Source: Jatrophihabitans endophyticus | Lineage (GTDB): Bacteria; Actinomycetota; Actinomycetes; Mycobacteriales; Jatrophihabitantaceae | DNA: 64,000 bases | NCBI RefSeq assembly: GCF_900129455.1 | Contig: NZ_FQVU01000004.1 | Coordinates: 310,001 to 374,000, forward strand | Direction: 5' to 3' | In this document: positions 1 through 8,168 of the stretch, one piece after another | Layout of the letters: each line of letters starts with the position of its first letter | How positions within the stretch are numbered: the stretch's first letter is position 1 | The notes under the pieces: generated by a model | Told to the model about the DNA's origin: nothing | The model's input: only the letters and a program-made list of their open reading frames with translations | The model's database searches: none | Made by a program: the position numbers and the translations under genes

Positions 1-522
1 GAGGCGACGAGCGCGCTCGATCCCGAGACCACCCGCGAGGTGCTCGGCCTGCTGCGTCGCGTCAACCGCGAGCTCGGTGTGACCGTCGTGATCATCACCC
101 ACGAGATGGACGTCATCCGGGCCATCGCCGACCGCGTGGCCGTCCTGGACGACGGCCGCGTCGCCGAGGTCGGCACCGTCTACGACGTGTTCTCCCGCCC
201 GCAGACGACGGCGGCGGCCCGGTTCGTGGCCACCGCGCTGCAGGACCGGCCGTCGACCGCGACGCTCGAACGCCTCCGGCTCACCCACCCCGGGCGCATC
301 GTCACCGTCCGCGTGCGCGACCAGGCCGGGCTGCAGACCACACTGGCGCGGTCGTTCCTCGCCCACGGCGTCGTCGCCGAGATCGTGTTCGGCGGCATCA
401 GCGAGCTGCAGGATCGCCCGGTCGGCAGCCTGACCTACGAACTCACCGGCGACGACGCCGCGGTCGACGGCCTGCTCGCCGAGCTGCGCGACCGCGGGGT
501 CGACGTGACCGAAGAGCCCTGA
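1..522 (+). CDS. metN: Methionine ABC transporter ATP-binding protein MetN, 3' part
   Basis: This is the last 173 codons of an ATPase that powers methionine import; the start and Walker A lie outside the window. It opens at the D-loop (SALD, residues 4-7 of the visible part) and shows the H-loop His34 in IITHEMD. A nucleotide-binding-domain tail is followed by a C-terminal NIL domain (about residues 95-170), the methionine-sensing domain characteristic of MetN. The permease gene follows one base after the stop, which supports the assignment. The lipoprotein MetQ is not in the window, so it is presumably upstream. Confidence 0.9.
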   Translation, partial: EATSALDPETTREVLGLLRRVNRELGVTVVIITHEMDVIRAIADRVAVLDDGRVAEVGTVYDVFSRPQTTAAARFVATALQDRPSTATLERLRLTHPGRIVTVRVRDQAGLQTTLARSFLAHGVVAEIVFGGISELQDRPVGSLTYELTGDDAAVDGLLAELRDRGVDVTEEP

Positions 523-523
523 C

Positions 524-1183
524 GTGGACGAGTTCCTGGACAACCTCGCCGTCTTCCGTACCGCGATCGGGCAGACGTTCTACATCGTCACGGTCTCGGT
601 CGTCGTCGGCGGCCTGCTGGGGCTGGGGCTCGGGCTGACGCTCTACGCCACCCGGCCCGGCAACCTGCTGGGCAACCGGGCGGTGTTCGTCGTCGTCAAC
701 CTGCTCGTGAACCTGGTGCGTCCGATCCCGTTCGTCATCTTCCTGACCGCGATCCAGCCGCTCATGCTCCGCACGATCGGGACGACGATCGGCACCAACG
801 CGGTGACCTTCGCGCTGTCGCTGGCGGCGGCGTTCGCGGTGAGCCGCATCGTCGAGCAGAACCTGCTCACCGTCGAGCCGGGGGTCATCGAGGCGGCACG
901 GGCCGCGGGCGCGCGCCCCATCGGCATCCTGCTCACCGTGCTGGTGCCCGAGGCGCTCGGCCCGATCGTCCTCGGCTACACGTTCATCTTCGTGGCCGTG
1001 GTCGACATGTCGGCCCAGGCGGGGCTCTTCGGCGGCGGCGGCCTGGGCGACTTCGCCATCACCTACGGCTCGCAGCGCTACAACTGGTTCACCGTCTACG
1101 CGAGCGTCGCGACGATCGTCGTCATCGTGCAGGCCGGCCAGTTCCTCGGCAACTGGCTCGCGCGCCGCGCCCTGCGCCGCTGA
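524..1183 (+). CDS. metI: Methionine ABC transporter permease MetI
   Basis: This is a 219-residue integral membrane protein, the usual length for MetI, with about five hydrophobic segments. The EAA loop that docks on MetN is visible at about residues 121-145 (GVIEAARAAGARP). The GTG start lies one base after the metN stop, so the two genes are translationally coupled. MetI forms the channel through which MetN drives methionine uptake. The late segment rich in GGGGLGDF is typical of the family. Transcription ends in the hairpin at 1190-1234. Confidence 0.92.
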   Translation: MDEFLDNLAVFRTAIGQTFYIVTVSVVVGGLLGLGLGLTLYATRPGNLLGNRAVFVVVNLLVNLVRPIPFVIFLTAIQPLMLRTIGTTIGTNAVTFALSLAAAFAVSRIVEQNLLTVEPGVIEAARAAGARPIGILLTVLVPEALGPIVLGYTFIFVAVVDMSAQAGLFGGGGLGDFAITYGSQRYNWFTVYASVATIVVIVQAGQFLGNWLARRALRR

Positions 1184-1189
1184 GAAAAA

Positions 1190-1234
1190 CTCGTGGCGGC
1201 CGGCTCCGGGTGCACCGGGACCGGCCGCCACGAG
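1190..1234. terminator. Bidirectional terminator hairpin between metI and the Zn dehydrogenase gene
   Basis: Perfect 14-base arms (CTCGTGGCGGCCGG at 1190-1203, complement at 1221-1234) enclose a 17-base loop that itself holds a short CCGG pair. On the minus strand the hairpin is followed by GTTTTTC, a short U-tract, so it is a textbook intrinsic terminator for the leftward dehydrogenase gene. It also sits just after the metI stop. Confidence 0.8.
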
Positions 1235-1251
1235 TGCGGGGGCGGGAGCGG

Positions 1252-2370
1252 TCAGTCGAAGCGGACGACGCCGCGCAGGTTGGTGCCGTTCACGACGTCG
1301 GCGAACGCGTCGTTGACCTGGTCGAGCGTGTACTCGCGGGTGATGGCCTCGTCGAGCTTGAGCTGCCCGCTGCGGTACATGTCGAAGTACCGGGCGAAGT
1401 CCGCCTGCGGGATGCTCGCGCCGTAGAGCGAGCCGTAGAGGGTCTTGTGCAGGGCGACGAACATCGTCGGGTTCATCGGCACGCCGACGTGATCCATCTG
1501 CATCATGCCGATGATCGTCGTGGTGCCCGCCTTGGCGGTGGCCTCGATGGCCTGCCCGATGGTCTCCGGGGTGGAGATCACCTCGAAGGCGTGGTTGACG
1601 CCCTGACCGTCGCGGGTCAGCTCCTTGCACCGCTGGACGACGTCCTCGCGCTCGGTGTTGATGGTGTGCGTGGCGCCGAAGTGCAGCTTGGCCTGCTCGA
1701 GCTTGAAGTCGTTGCGGTCGGCGGCGATGATCGTCGTCGCGCCGGCGACGCGGGCGCCCTGCAGGGCGAACGAGCCGACGCCGCCGCAGCCGAGGACGAG
1801 CACGGACTGGCCGGGCTGCACCTTCGCCCGGTTGAACGGCGCGCCGAAGCCCGTCGCGCCACCGCAGGCGACCAGCGAGATCGGCGCGAACGGCAGGTCG
1901 TCGTCGACCTTGATGACCGACATCTCCGACAGCACGGCGTGCTCGCTCAGCGTGCCGAGGTAACACCACTGCCGGATGCCGTCGCCGTTGGCGTTGCGCA
2001 TGCGGAAGTCACCGCCGGGCAGGATGCCTTCCAGCGTTCCGGCCGACCAGTTGGCACACAGGTACGGGGTGCCGGTGAGGCAGTACTCGCAGGCGTTGCA
2101 GAACGGGTTGTAGACGGTGATGACGTGGTCGCCGGGCTTGACCTTGGTGACGGCGGAGCCGACCTTCTCGACGATGCCGGCGCCCTCGTGGCCGAGGGCC
2201 ATGGGCAGCGAGACCGGGAGCTCGGCCTTGATGGCGTGCAGGTCCGAGCCGCAGATGCCGTTGGCCATCATGCGGACGAGCACCTCGTTGGCCTTGGGCT
2301 CGTCCAGCTCGAGCTCCTCGACGCGGAGCGGCTTGTCGAAGTCGTACAGGACGGCGGCGCGGGTCTTCAT
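1252..2370 (-). CDS. Zinc-dependent alcohol dehydrogenase, NDMA-dependent/class III-like MDR family
   Basis: This is a 372-residue medium-chain dehydrogenase that probably oxidises an alcohol to an aldehyde or ketone. Catalytic-zinc candidates are Cys40, His61-Glu62 and Cys169; the structural zinc site is Cys91, Cys94, Cys97 and Cys105. The Rossmann motif GCGGVGS is at 194-200, with Asp218 as the likely NAD-selective acid. I chose the ATG at 2370 because GAGAGGA lies just upstream and the MDR fold starts directly after it. The overall sequence resembles nicotinoprotein (NDMA-dependent) alcohol dehydrogenases, which use mycofactocin as electron acceptor; a mycofactocin locus lies 32 kb away. 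That link is inference, and an ordinary NAD-linked enzyme is possible. Confidence 0.82.
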   Translation of the reverse strand: MKTRAAVLYDFDKPLRVEELELDEPKANEVLVRMMANGICGSDLHAIKAELPVSLPMALGHEGAGIVEKVGSAVTKVKPGDHVITVYNPFCNACEYCLTGTPYLCANWSAGTLEGILPGGDFRMRNANGDGIRQWCYLGTLSEHAVLSEMSVIKVDDDLPFAPISLVACGGATGFGAPFNRAKVQPGQSVLVLGCGGVGSFALQGARVAGATTIIAADRNDFKLEQAKLHFGATHTINTEREDVVQRCKELTRDGQGVNHAFEVISTPETIGQAIEATAKAGTTTIIGMMQMDHVGVPMNPTMFVALHKTLYGSLYGASIPQADFARYFDMYRSGQLKLDEAITREYTLDQVNDAFADVVNGTNLRGVVRFD

Positions 2371-2500
2371 GTGCAGGGTCCTCTCGGATGCGGCATCGGT
2401 GCTCGGACGAACACTGGAAGTTCGGTGGCGGGCTTGTCCAGGGTGGCGACGGGGCGGGATGTGCGATGCCACAACGACGTCGTCGGCACCGCGTCCGGCA

Positions 2501-3298
2501 TCAGGCCGGGGGGCCGGCGGACAGCACCGCCGACACCGTCCCCAGCGGCCCGAAGTCGGCGGCGACGACGCCGTCGGTGACGGGCACGGGCCCCGCCACC
2601 GCCCCCGAGGCGATGACCATGCCCTCGCGCAGCCGGCCGCTCACCCGGTGCACGCCGCGCGACAGCCAGCCGATCAGGCTCACCGGGTCGACCCGGATGA
2701 CCGCCGGCACCGAGCTGGAGTTGACCTCCTCGCCGTAGGTGAGGTCGACGGCGATGCGCGTGACGTCGATGTCGCGGGGGCTCACCTGCGCCCCGACGAC
2801 GAGCCGACCGCTGAACGCGTTGTCGGCGACGATGTCCTGCGGCGAGAACGACGTCATGGCCTGCGGCCAACCGGTCATCCGCGAGTCGGCCAGCTCGATG
2901 GCGGGCACGAGGGCCGTGCTCTCCAGCACCAGCTCCCGGCTGCAGAGCTCCGGCAGGTCCTGCAGGACGACGAAGGCCACCTCGGCCTCGGCCATGGGGC
3001 AGTGGAACACGCTGGTGTCGACCTGCGACCCGCTCGCGAGCACCTCGTCGGAGAACAGTGCGCCGATCAGCGGCTCGGGGATGCCGAGCGCGGCCTGGCT
3101 CGCCGGGCTCGTCGCCGACAGCTTGTACCCGGCCACGCTGCGCTCGCCCGTGCGGACGTAGGCGTCCACGAACCGGCGCTGCACGTAGTACGCACCCTGC
3201 AGGTCATAGGACCTCTCGCAGTGGGGCGGCTTCACCGGTCGCCCGGTGCTCCGCGACCGCACGAACATGTTCGCGATCTCGTCCGCCGACGCGCTCAT
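2501..3298 (-). CDS. 2-keto-4-pentenoate hydratase family protein (MhpD/FAH fold)
   Basis: This is a 265-residue cytosolic enzyme of the fumarylacetoacetate-hydrolase fold. The family signature GYKLSATSPASQAALGI (57-73) and the acidic metal-binding stretch AEAEVAF (103-109) are present. Relatives hydrate 2-hydroxypenta-2,4-dienoate or decarboxylate or hydrate 2-keto acids in meta-cleavage and related routes. It lies between the GAF-PucR regulator and the alcohol dehydrogenase on the same strand, 130 bases upstream of the latter. A palindrome-like site at 3352-3367 in front of it recurs before the second aldehyde dehydrogenase gene. The substrate cannot be read from sequence. Confidence 0.82.
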   Translation of the reverse strand: MSASADEIANMFVRSRSTGRPVKPPHCERSYDLQGAYYVQRRFVDAYVRTGERSVAGYKLSATSPASQAALGIPEPLIGALFSDEVLASGSQVDTSVFHCPMAEAEVAFVVLQDLPELCSRELVLESTALVPAIELADSRMTGWPQAMTSFSPQDIVADNAFSGRLVVGAQVSPRDIDVTRIAVDLTYGEEVNSSSVPAVIRVDPVSLIGWLSRGVHRVSGRLREGMVIASGAVAGPVPVTDGVVAADFGPLGTVSAVLSAGPPA

Positions 3299-3351
3299 GG
3301 GCCCACTGTGGACCAGCGATCACCAGAAACTGACGCCGGCCGGGGAGCCCC

Positions 3352-3367
3352 TTGTCGATTGCCACAA
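3352..3367. promoter_or_regulatory. Operator-like inverted repeat upstream of the hydratase gene
   Basis: The minus strand reads TTGTGGCAATCGACAA, with arms TTGTsG/CsACAA around four bases. It matches 13 of 16 positions of the site at 14314-14329. It lies 54 bases before the hydratase start codon, where a regulator of this leftward gene would bind. Confidence 0.45.
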
Positions 3368-3404
3368 CCGGGCGGTCGGCAAGATCGACTCGACCACGTG
3401 CGGG

Positions 3405-5282
3405 TCAGCCGGCGCCGGCCCCGGACGTCTCGACCAGATCGCGGATCTGCGTCGCGAGCAGCACCTGCGCGAGGGATTCGAGGCGCTCGGCCTTGATGCC
3501 GGCGATCTCGCGCACCTTGCCCAGCCGGTAGCGGACGGTGTTGTCGTGCACCCCCAGCTGCACGGCGGTCCGGCGCAGCTGCGCGTCGCACTTCACGAAG
3601 GTGCACAGCGTGCGTTCGAGCTCGGTGCCGTGGGAACGGTCGTACTCGGCGATCGGCGCGAGAACGTCTTCGGCGTACTCGACCGCCCCGACGATCCCGG
3701 TGCGCTGCCCGATGAGCCGGACGAGGTCGAAGCTACGGGCCGGGACGACGCGGGGCCGGACGACGCTCTTGCCCAGGGAGCCGGCGAGCTGTCGCGAGCG
3801 GCGCGCGGACGCCGCGACGTCGGCGAGCTCGCGGCAGATGTCGGACACGACGCAGAAGTGCGCGTCGAAGCGCTCGGCCAGCCCGTCGAGCACGGCGGCG
3901 ACGGACTCGGTGAGCAGGCCGTCGACGGCGTCGACCTGCTGGTCGCCCGGGGCGGTCTCGACCAGGACGAGCTCCGCACCCGGGATGCCGGTGCTGGCCA
4001 CGACCTTCGACCCGGCCGGCAGCGCCGCGCCGACGAGGTCGACCAGCGCCGTCCGGTCGGTGCCGACGTGCGGCCGCGCGCTCGACGCGCGGCGCTGGTA
4101 CTGCAGCAGCAGGACGGTGTGCCACTGCGCGGCGTCGACCCCGAAATCGCCGGCGCGGGCGATCAGGTCGGTGGTGTCGCGCCGGCCGTAGAGCAGGTCG
4201 GAGAAGTACAGCTCGCGCTCCTGGCGGTCGAGCGCCTCGCTGCGGTGCCGGGCGAGCATGCGCAGGGCCAGCGCCATCGCGGCCTGCTCGATCGCGCGCC
4301 GGTCGACCAGGGTGAACGGGGTGCCGCTCTCGCACAGTTCGAGGTAGCCGACGCAGTGGTGGTCGACGACCAGCGCGGCCAGCAGCCGGCGGAGCCGGAG
4401 CTCGCGGGTGGGCTGGATCATGAAGCTGGGCTCGCCGTCGGACAGCCCCTGCAGGGCCTCCAGGACGGGTGCGGAGCGGGCCTGGTCGCGGGTCATCGCC
4501 GGGCAGCTGCCGGTCACCGTGCCGTCGGGGGCCGCCCAGGCGTCGACCTCGAACTCGGGCGTGTAGAGCACGACGTGGCGGCGCAGCAACGACGCGGTCA
4601 GCGCGATGAGCTCCGAGACCTCGCTGCCCTCGAGCACCGCCTTCGTCACCCGGGTGTGGATGAGGCTGGACTCGCTGAGCACGGTGCGCTGCCGGTCGAT
4701 GACGTTCGCGTTGTCGCGCAACCGCGCCTGCATCCAGCTCTGCCGCACGACGATCGCGGCGAGCGCGGCGAAGGCCTGCGCCACCTGCGTGTCCTGGTCG
4801 GTGTAGTCGCGCCGGGCCCGCTCGTTGTCGACGTAGATGACGCCGATGACGTCGGTGTCGACGACCAGCGGCACGCCGAGCATCGAGCGCACCCCCCACC
4901 GCCGCATCGTGCGCTGGATCGTCCGCGGGTCGGAGACCGCCTCGGACACGATCACCGGCTTGGCGGTGCTGACGACCTCGGCGGTGAACTGGTCCGACGC
5001 GACGCCCGCGACCAGCTTGCGCACGGCGCCGTCGATGTCGCGGTCGGTGCAGTAGCCGAGCTGGCCGCGGAAGGTGCCGTCGCTCTGCCGCAGGTAGACC
5101 GAGCAGCGGTTGGAGCTGAGCAGCTCGCACAGCCGCCGGCCGACGAGGCGCAGGACGTCGTCCAGCTCGACGGTTCCGGACGTCGAGAGCAGCGAGACCT
5201 CCTCGAACGCCTCGAGAACCTGGGCATATCGCCCGTTCCACGAGTCACCGGTCGACGTGCCCAACAACTGAGCCAGCGCCAA
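3405..5282 (-). CDS. GAF domain-containing PucR-type transcriptional regulator
   Basis: This is a 625-residue regulator. The N-terminal part (about 25-175) is a GAF sensor domain; the middle resembles the CdaR/PucR GGDEF-like linker. The C-terminus (about 565-595, DAQLRRTAVQLGVHDNTVRYRLGKV) is the PucR-type helix-turn-helix. Such proteins usually control neighbouring catabolic genes in response to a small ligand bound by GAF. The start is a TTG at 5282, chosen because GAGGAG lies about seven bases upstream. It is divergent from the ABC importer lipoprotein gene across a 263-base intergenic region, so it is the obvious candidate regulator of the 1252-20567 cluster. Confidence 0.85.
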   Translation of the reverse strand: MALAQLLGTSTGDSWNGRYAQVLEAFEEVSLLSTSGTVELDDVLRLVGRRLCELLSSNRCSVYLRQSDGTFRGQLGYCTDRDIDGAVRKLVAGVASDQFTAEVVSTAKPVIVSEAVSDPRTIQRTMRRWGVRSMLGVPLVVDTDVIGVIYVDNERARRDYTDQDTQVAQAFAALAAIVVRQSWMQARLRDNANVIDRQRTVLSESSLIHTRVTKAVLEGSEVSELIALTASLLRRHVVLYTPEFEVDAWAAPDGTVTGSCPAMTRDQARSAPVLEALQGLSDGEPSFMIQPTRELRLRRLLAALVVDHHCVGYLELCESGTPFTLVDRRAIEQAAMALALRMLARHRSEALDRQERELYFSDLLYGRRDTTDLIARAGDFGVDAAQWHTVLLLQYQRRASSARPHVGTDRTALVDLVGAALPAGSKVVASTGIPGAELVLVETAPGDQQVDAVDGLLTESVAAVLDGLAERFDAHFCVVSDICRELADVAASARRSRQLAGSLGKSVVRPRVVPARSFDLVRLIGQRTGIVGAVEYAEDVLAPIAEYDRSHGTELERTLCTFVKCDAQLRRTAVQLGVHDNTVRYRLGKVREIAGIKAERLESLAQVLLATQIRDLVETSGAGAG

Positions 5283-5545
5283 TGCGGACTCCTCGACTAG
5301 GTGGGGTTATGGAAGTGAACAGATCGTGACACCAGCCCCCGTCCGAACGGAAGGGTCGCAGCTCCTGGGTCAGTTAGGCGTTTGCGCGTCCCCAGCCCAC
5401 CACTGCGCGCCGTCGCCGACGACCGTGCGGACGCACCCGCTCTGTGGAGAGACACAACGGCGGCGACGAGCGCGGGCGCGACGGTTGCGGTTGTGGTGCT
5501 TCTCTTGGCCACCGGCGCGACAGGGCGCGACTCGAAGGAGAGTTC
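5283..5545. promoter_or_regulatory. Divergent intergenic region between the PucR-type regulator and the importer operon
   Basis: These 263 bases must hold promoters for both directions. The only structure I can point to is a degenerate copy of the cluster's TTGTGG-type repeat at 5442-5457 (CTGTGGAGAGACACAA) and the clear ribosome site GAAGGAG at 5534-5540 for the lipoprotein gene. No confident -35/-10 pair was identified. Confidence 0.4.
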
Positions 5546-6811
5546 ATGAAGCGATCGATGCAGACCAGGGCGGTGACCGCGGTCCTGGCCGCGAGCTCCA
5601 TCGCCCTCGCGGCCTGTTCCAGCTCGGGGGGCGGGAGCGGGGACGACGGGTCGCAGGCCGGTTCGCCGGCAGCACAGGGGAAGAAGGCCACGGGGGCCCC
5701 GGTCACGATCGGTTACCTGATCCCGGACAGCGGCCCCGAGGCCAATCCGCAGGTCGCGCCCGGACTCAAGGCGGGCCTGGACTACATCAACAACCACGGC
5801 GGCATCAACGGCCGGCCGCTGCAGGCGCTGGAGTGCCACACCGACGCGTCGGCGGCCAAGGAGACCTCCTGCGCGAACAACTTCGTGCAGAAGAAGGTCG
5901 TGGCGGTGCTCGACGGCTTCGACCGCGGCATCGCCGACAGCCTGCCCGTCTACAAGGCGGCGAAGATCCCGGTCCTCGGCAACGTCGCGCAGAACGCCGT
6001 CGCCGACACCGACACGTCGGGCACCTACTACTCCCTCGGCCCGGCCAACGCGGTGTACGCCATCGCACCGCTCGTCGCGTTCAAGAAGCTGGGCAAGACC
6101 AAGATCGCGTACGGGCTGAACGACGTGCCGGCGCAGCACACCTACGCCGACAAGTTCCTGGTGCCGGTGGCCAAGCAGCTCGGCATCTCGATGAACGCCA
6201 TCTACTACAACGACACGAGCCCGAACTTCTCGGTCGTCGCGGCGACCGCGCAGTCCAGCGGCGCGCAGGTGCTCGGCGTCGTCAAGCTGACCACGCCGTC
6301 GCAGTGCCAGCAGTTCATCAACTCGTCGCGGCAGGCGGGCTTCAACGGCACCCTGCTCGCCGGCAACTGCGTGGGCGTCGAGCAGCTGGGGGCGAACTCC
6401 AAGGACGTGTACACGTACCAGAACAACTTCTTCCCGGCGATGAGCAAGTACCTCCCCGCCAACCTGCAGGCCGACGTGAAGGTCATGGACGAGGCGACGA
6501 AGGGCATCGCGTCGGACAAGAAGGGCTTCTTCACCTACGAGGACTTCGCGACGATGATGGACTTCGTCCGGATCACGTCGAAGCTCAAGACCATCGACGC
6601 CGCGACGGTGATGGCGGCGCTGAAGGGGCTGAAGGACTACCAGGGCTTCGCCGGGCCGAAGCTCACCTGCGGCGGCACCGTGTTCCCGGGCACCTCCGCG
6701 TGCAGCAACAAGCTCATCCTCTCGGTCTCCATGGGTGACGGCACGCTCAAGCCGACCGGCGCCGACGAGGGTGGCTTCACCGCGGTCGACCCGGGCCTCG
6801 TGCCCAAGTAG
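5546..6811 (+). CDS. Branched-chain amino acid-type ABC transporter substrate-binding lipoprotein
   Basis: This is a 421-residue periplasmic-binding-fold protein of the LivJ/K type (Peripla_BP_6 family). The signal peptide ends in a lipobox with Cys24 (IALAAC), so the protein is exported and lipid-anchored. The ATG at 5546 is chosen over an upstream in-frame GTG because GAAGGAG precedes it and the signal peptide begins there. Family members bind branched-chain amino acids but also aromatic and other carboxylic acids. The matching permease and ATPases are at 16047-19588, separated by eight intervening enzyme genes, which suggests uptake of the substrate those enzymes degrade. Confidence 0.9.
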   Translation: MKRSMQTRAVTAVLAASSIALAACSSSGGGSGDDGSQAGSPAAQGKKATGAPVTIGYLIPDSGPEANPQVAPGLKAGLDYINNHGGINGRPLQALECHTDASAAKETSCANNFVQKKVVAVLDGFDRGIADSLPVYKAAKIPVLGNVAQNAVADTDTSGTYYSLGPANAVYAIAPLVAFKKLGKTKIAYGLNDVPAQHTYADKFLVPVAKQLGISMNAIYYNDTSPNFSVVAATAQSSGAQVLGVVKLTTPSQCQQFINSSRQAGFNGTLLAGNCVGVEQLGANSKDVYTYQNNFFPAMSKYLPANLQADVKVMDEATKGIASDKKGFFTYEDFATMMDFVRITSKLKTIDAATVMAALKGLKDYQGFAGPKLTCGGTVFPGTSACSNKLILSVSMGDGTLKPTGADEGGFTAVDPGLVPK

Positions 6812-6898
6812 CCGCTCCCGACCCGGGTGGCAGCGAGTGCGTCACGCCTCGCTGCCACCCGCGCCCGTCCCGTCGAGTCACCCGAGCGTGGAGGACCC

Positions 6899-7309
6899 AT
6901 GCACCACATCAGGCACGAGATCGAGCTGGACGCCCCGCCGGACGAGGTCTGGGACGTCGTCGGCGACCCGGGCGCGATCGCGCGATGGCTGCCCGCCCTG
7001 GAGGACTCGCACATGGAGGGCGACGTGCGCGTCGGCACGATGCCTGGCGGCCTCGTGGCCAGGGAGCGCATCACGCACCGGTCGGACGCCGACCGCAGCT
7101 ACACCTATGTCTTGGAGGAGGCGCCGCTCGCGCTCGAGGGTTACGAGTCGACGATCACCGTGCAGGACCTGGCCGGCCGGTCCCACGTCGTCTGGGCGGC
7201 GCACTTCGACGCCGACGACGAGCTGCGGGCCGCCGTCGACGACATGTACCGGACCGGGCTGGACTCTCTCGCCGCCCACCTCGACGCGCGGACGCAGGAG
7301 CGGGCATGA
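6899..7309 (+). CDS. SRPBCC family protein (polyketide cyclase/START-like fold)
   Basis: This is a 136-residue protein of the SRPBCC superfamily, recognisable from the opening HHIRHEIELDAPPDEVWDVVGDPGAIARWLPAL pattern (paraphrased; residues 1-33) and the C-terminal long helix. The fold encloses a hydrophobic ligand pocket and serves in cyclases, hydrolases and binding proteins. The ATG at 6899 follows GGAGGA. Its stop overlaps the next gene's start (ATGA), so the two are coupled. No catalytic residue can be assigned; the role is probably substrate or intermediate handling in the cluster's pathway. Confidence 0.75.
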   Translation: MHHIRHEIELDAPPDEVWDVVGDPGAIARWLPALEDSHMEGDVRVGTMPGGLVARERITHRSDADRSYTYVLEEAPLALEGYESTITVQDLAGRSHVVWAAHFDADDELRAAVDDMYRTGLDSLAAHLDARTQERA

Positions 7310-8139
7310 CCAACAACCTCGAGGGCAAGGTCGCCCTCATCACCGGCGCCACGTCGGGCAACGGCCGTACGCTGACGCGCAACTTCCTGCGCCGCGGCGC
7401 CCGGGTCGTCGGCACCGGCCGTCGCGCCGAGCTGGGGGAGAAGATCGCCGAGGACCTCGGCGAGCTGGCGGCCAACTACCACTTCGTGGCCGGCGACGTC
7501 ACCTCGGTGGCCAGCTGCGAGGAGATGGTGCGCGGCGCCGTCGACCGGTTCGGCCGCCTCGACATCCTCGTCAACAACGCGGGCGTGCTCGGCGACCCCG
7601 GCCTCGTCGACTCGCACGAGGCGACCGAGGAGTGGTGGGACGCGATCATCGACACCAACCTCAAGGGCGCCTTCTTCTGCTCTAAGTACGCCCTGGCCCA
7701 GATGGTGGAGCAGCGCTCCGGCGTGATCGTCAACGTCGCGTCCATCAACGGGGCCACCAGCCCCATCGCCCGCATGGCGGCCTACAACGCGTCGAAGGCC
7801 GGCCTCGTGCAGCTCAGCAAGTCGCAGGCCATCGAGTACGCCGACCGGGGCATCCGGTCGCTGGTCGTGATCCTCGGCGGGGTCGACGGCGAGACGGGCA
7901 CGCAGGCGCGCGAGGCGCTCACCCGTTACGTGCGCGGTGCCGACGCCGTGATGCGGCAGGAGGACAGCAAGGACGTCGTCATGCCGAGCGAGGGTGTCGC
8001 CGACGCCATCGCGACGCTCGCGAGCGACGACTGCGCGCAGATCACCGGTGCCGAGGTGGCCGTCGACATGGGCGTCACCGCCGGCGCGCTGAACTCCACC
8101 TTCATCTACATGACCGCATCGGGCGTCTGGAAGGTCTGA
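7306..8139 (+). CDS. SDR family oxidoreductase
   Basis: This is a 277-residue classical short-chain dehydrogenase. It has the nucleotide-binding motif TGATSGNG (13-20), NNAG (90-93) and the catalytic set Ser146, Tyr160 and Lys164 (YNASK). It oxidises or reduces a hydroxyl/carbonyl pair with NAD(P). The gene starts inside the stop of the SRPBCC gene (ATGA) and is followed 29 bases later by the first enolase-superfamily gene. It therefore belongs to the same operon and presumably acts on a cluster intermediate. The final Gly of the first motif is preceded by Asn rather than the usual Ile/Leu. Confidence 0.87.
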   Translation: MTNNLEGKVALITGATSGNGRTLTRNFLRRGARVVGTGRRAELGEKIAEDLGELAANYHFVAGDVTSVASCEEMVRGAVDRFGRLDILVNNAGVLGDPGLVDSHEATEEWWDAIIDTNLKGAFFCSKYALAQMVEQRSGVIVNVASINGATSPIARMAAYNASKAGLVQLSKSQAIEYADRGIRSLVVILGGVDGETGTQAREALTRYVRGADAVMRQEDSKDVVMPSEGVADAIATLASDDCAQITGAEVAVDMGVTAGALNSTFIYMTASGVWKV

Positions 8140-8168
8140 CCACCCGCTATGTCGAAAGGGAACCACTC

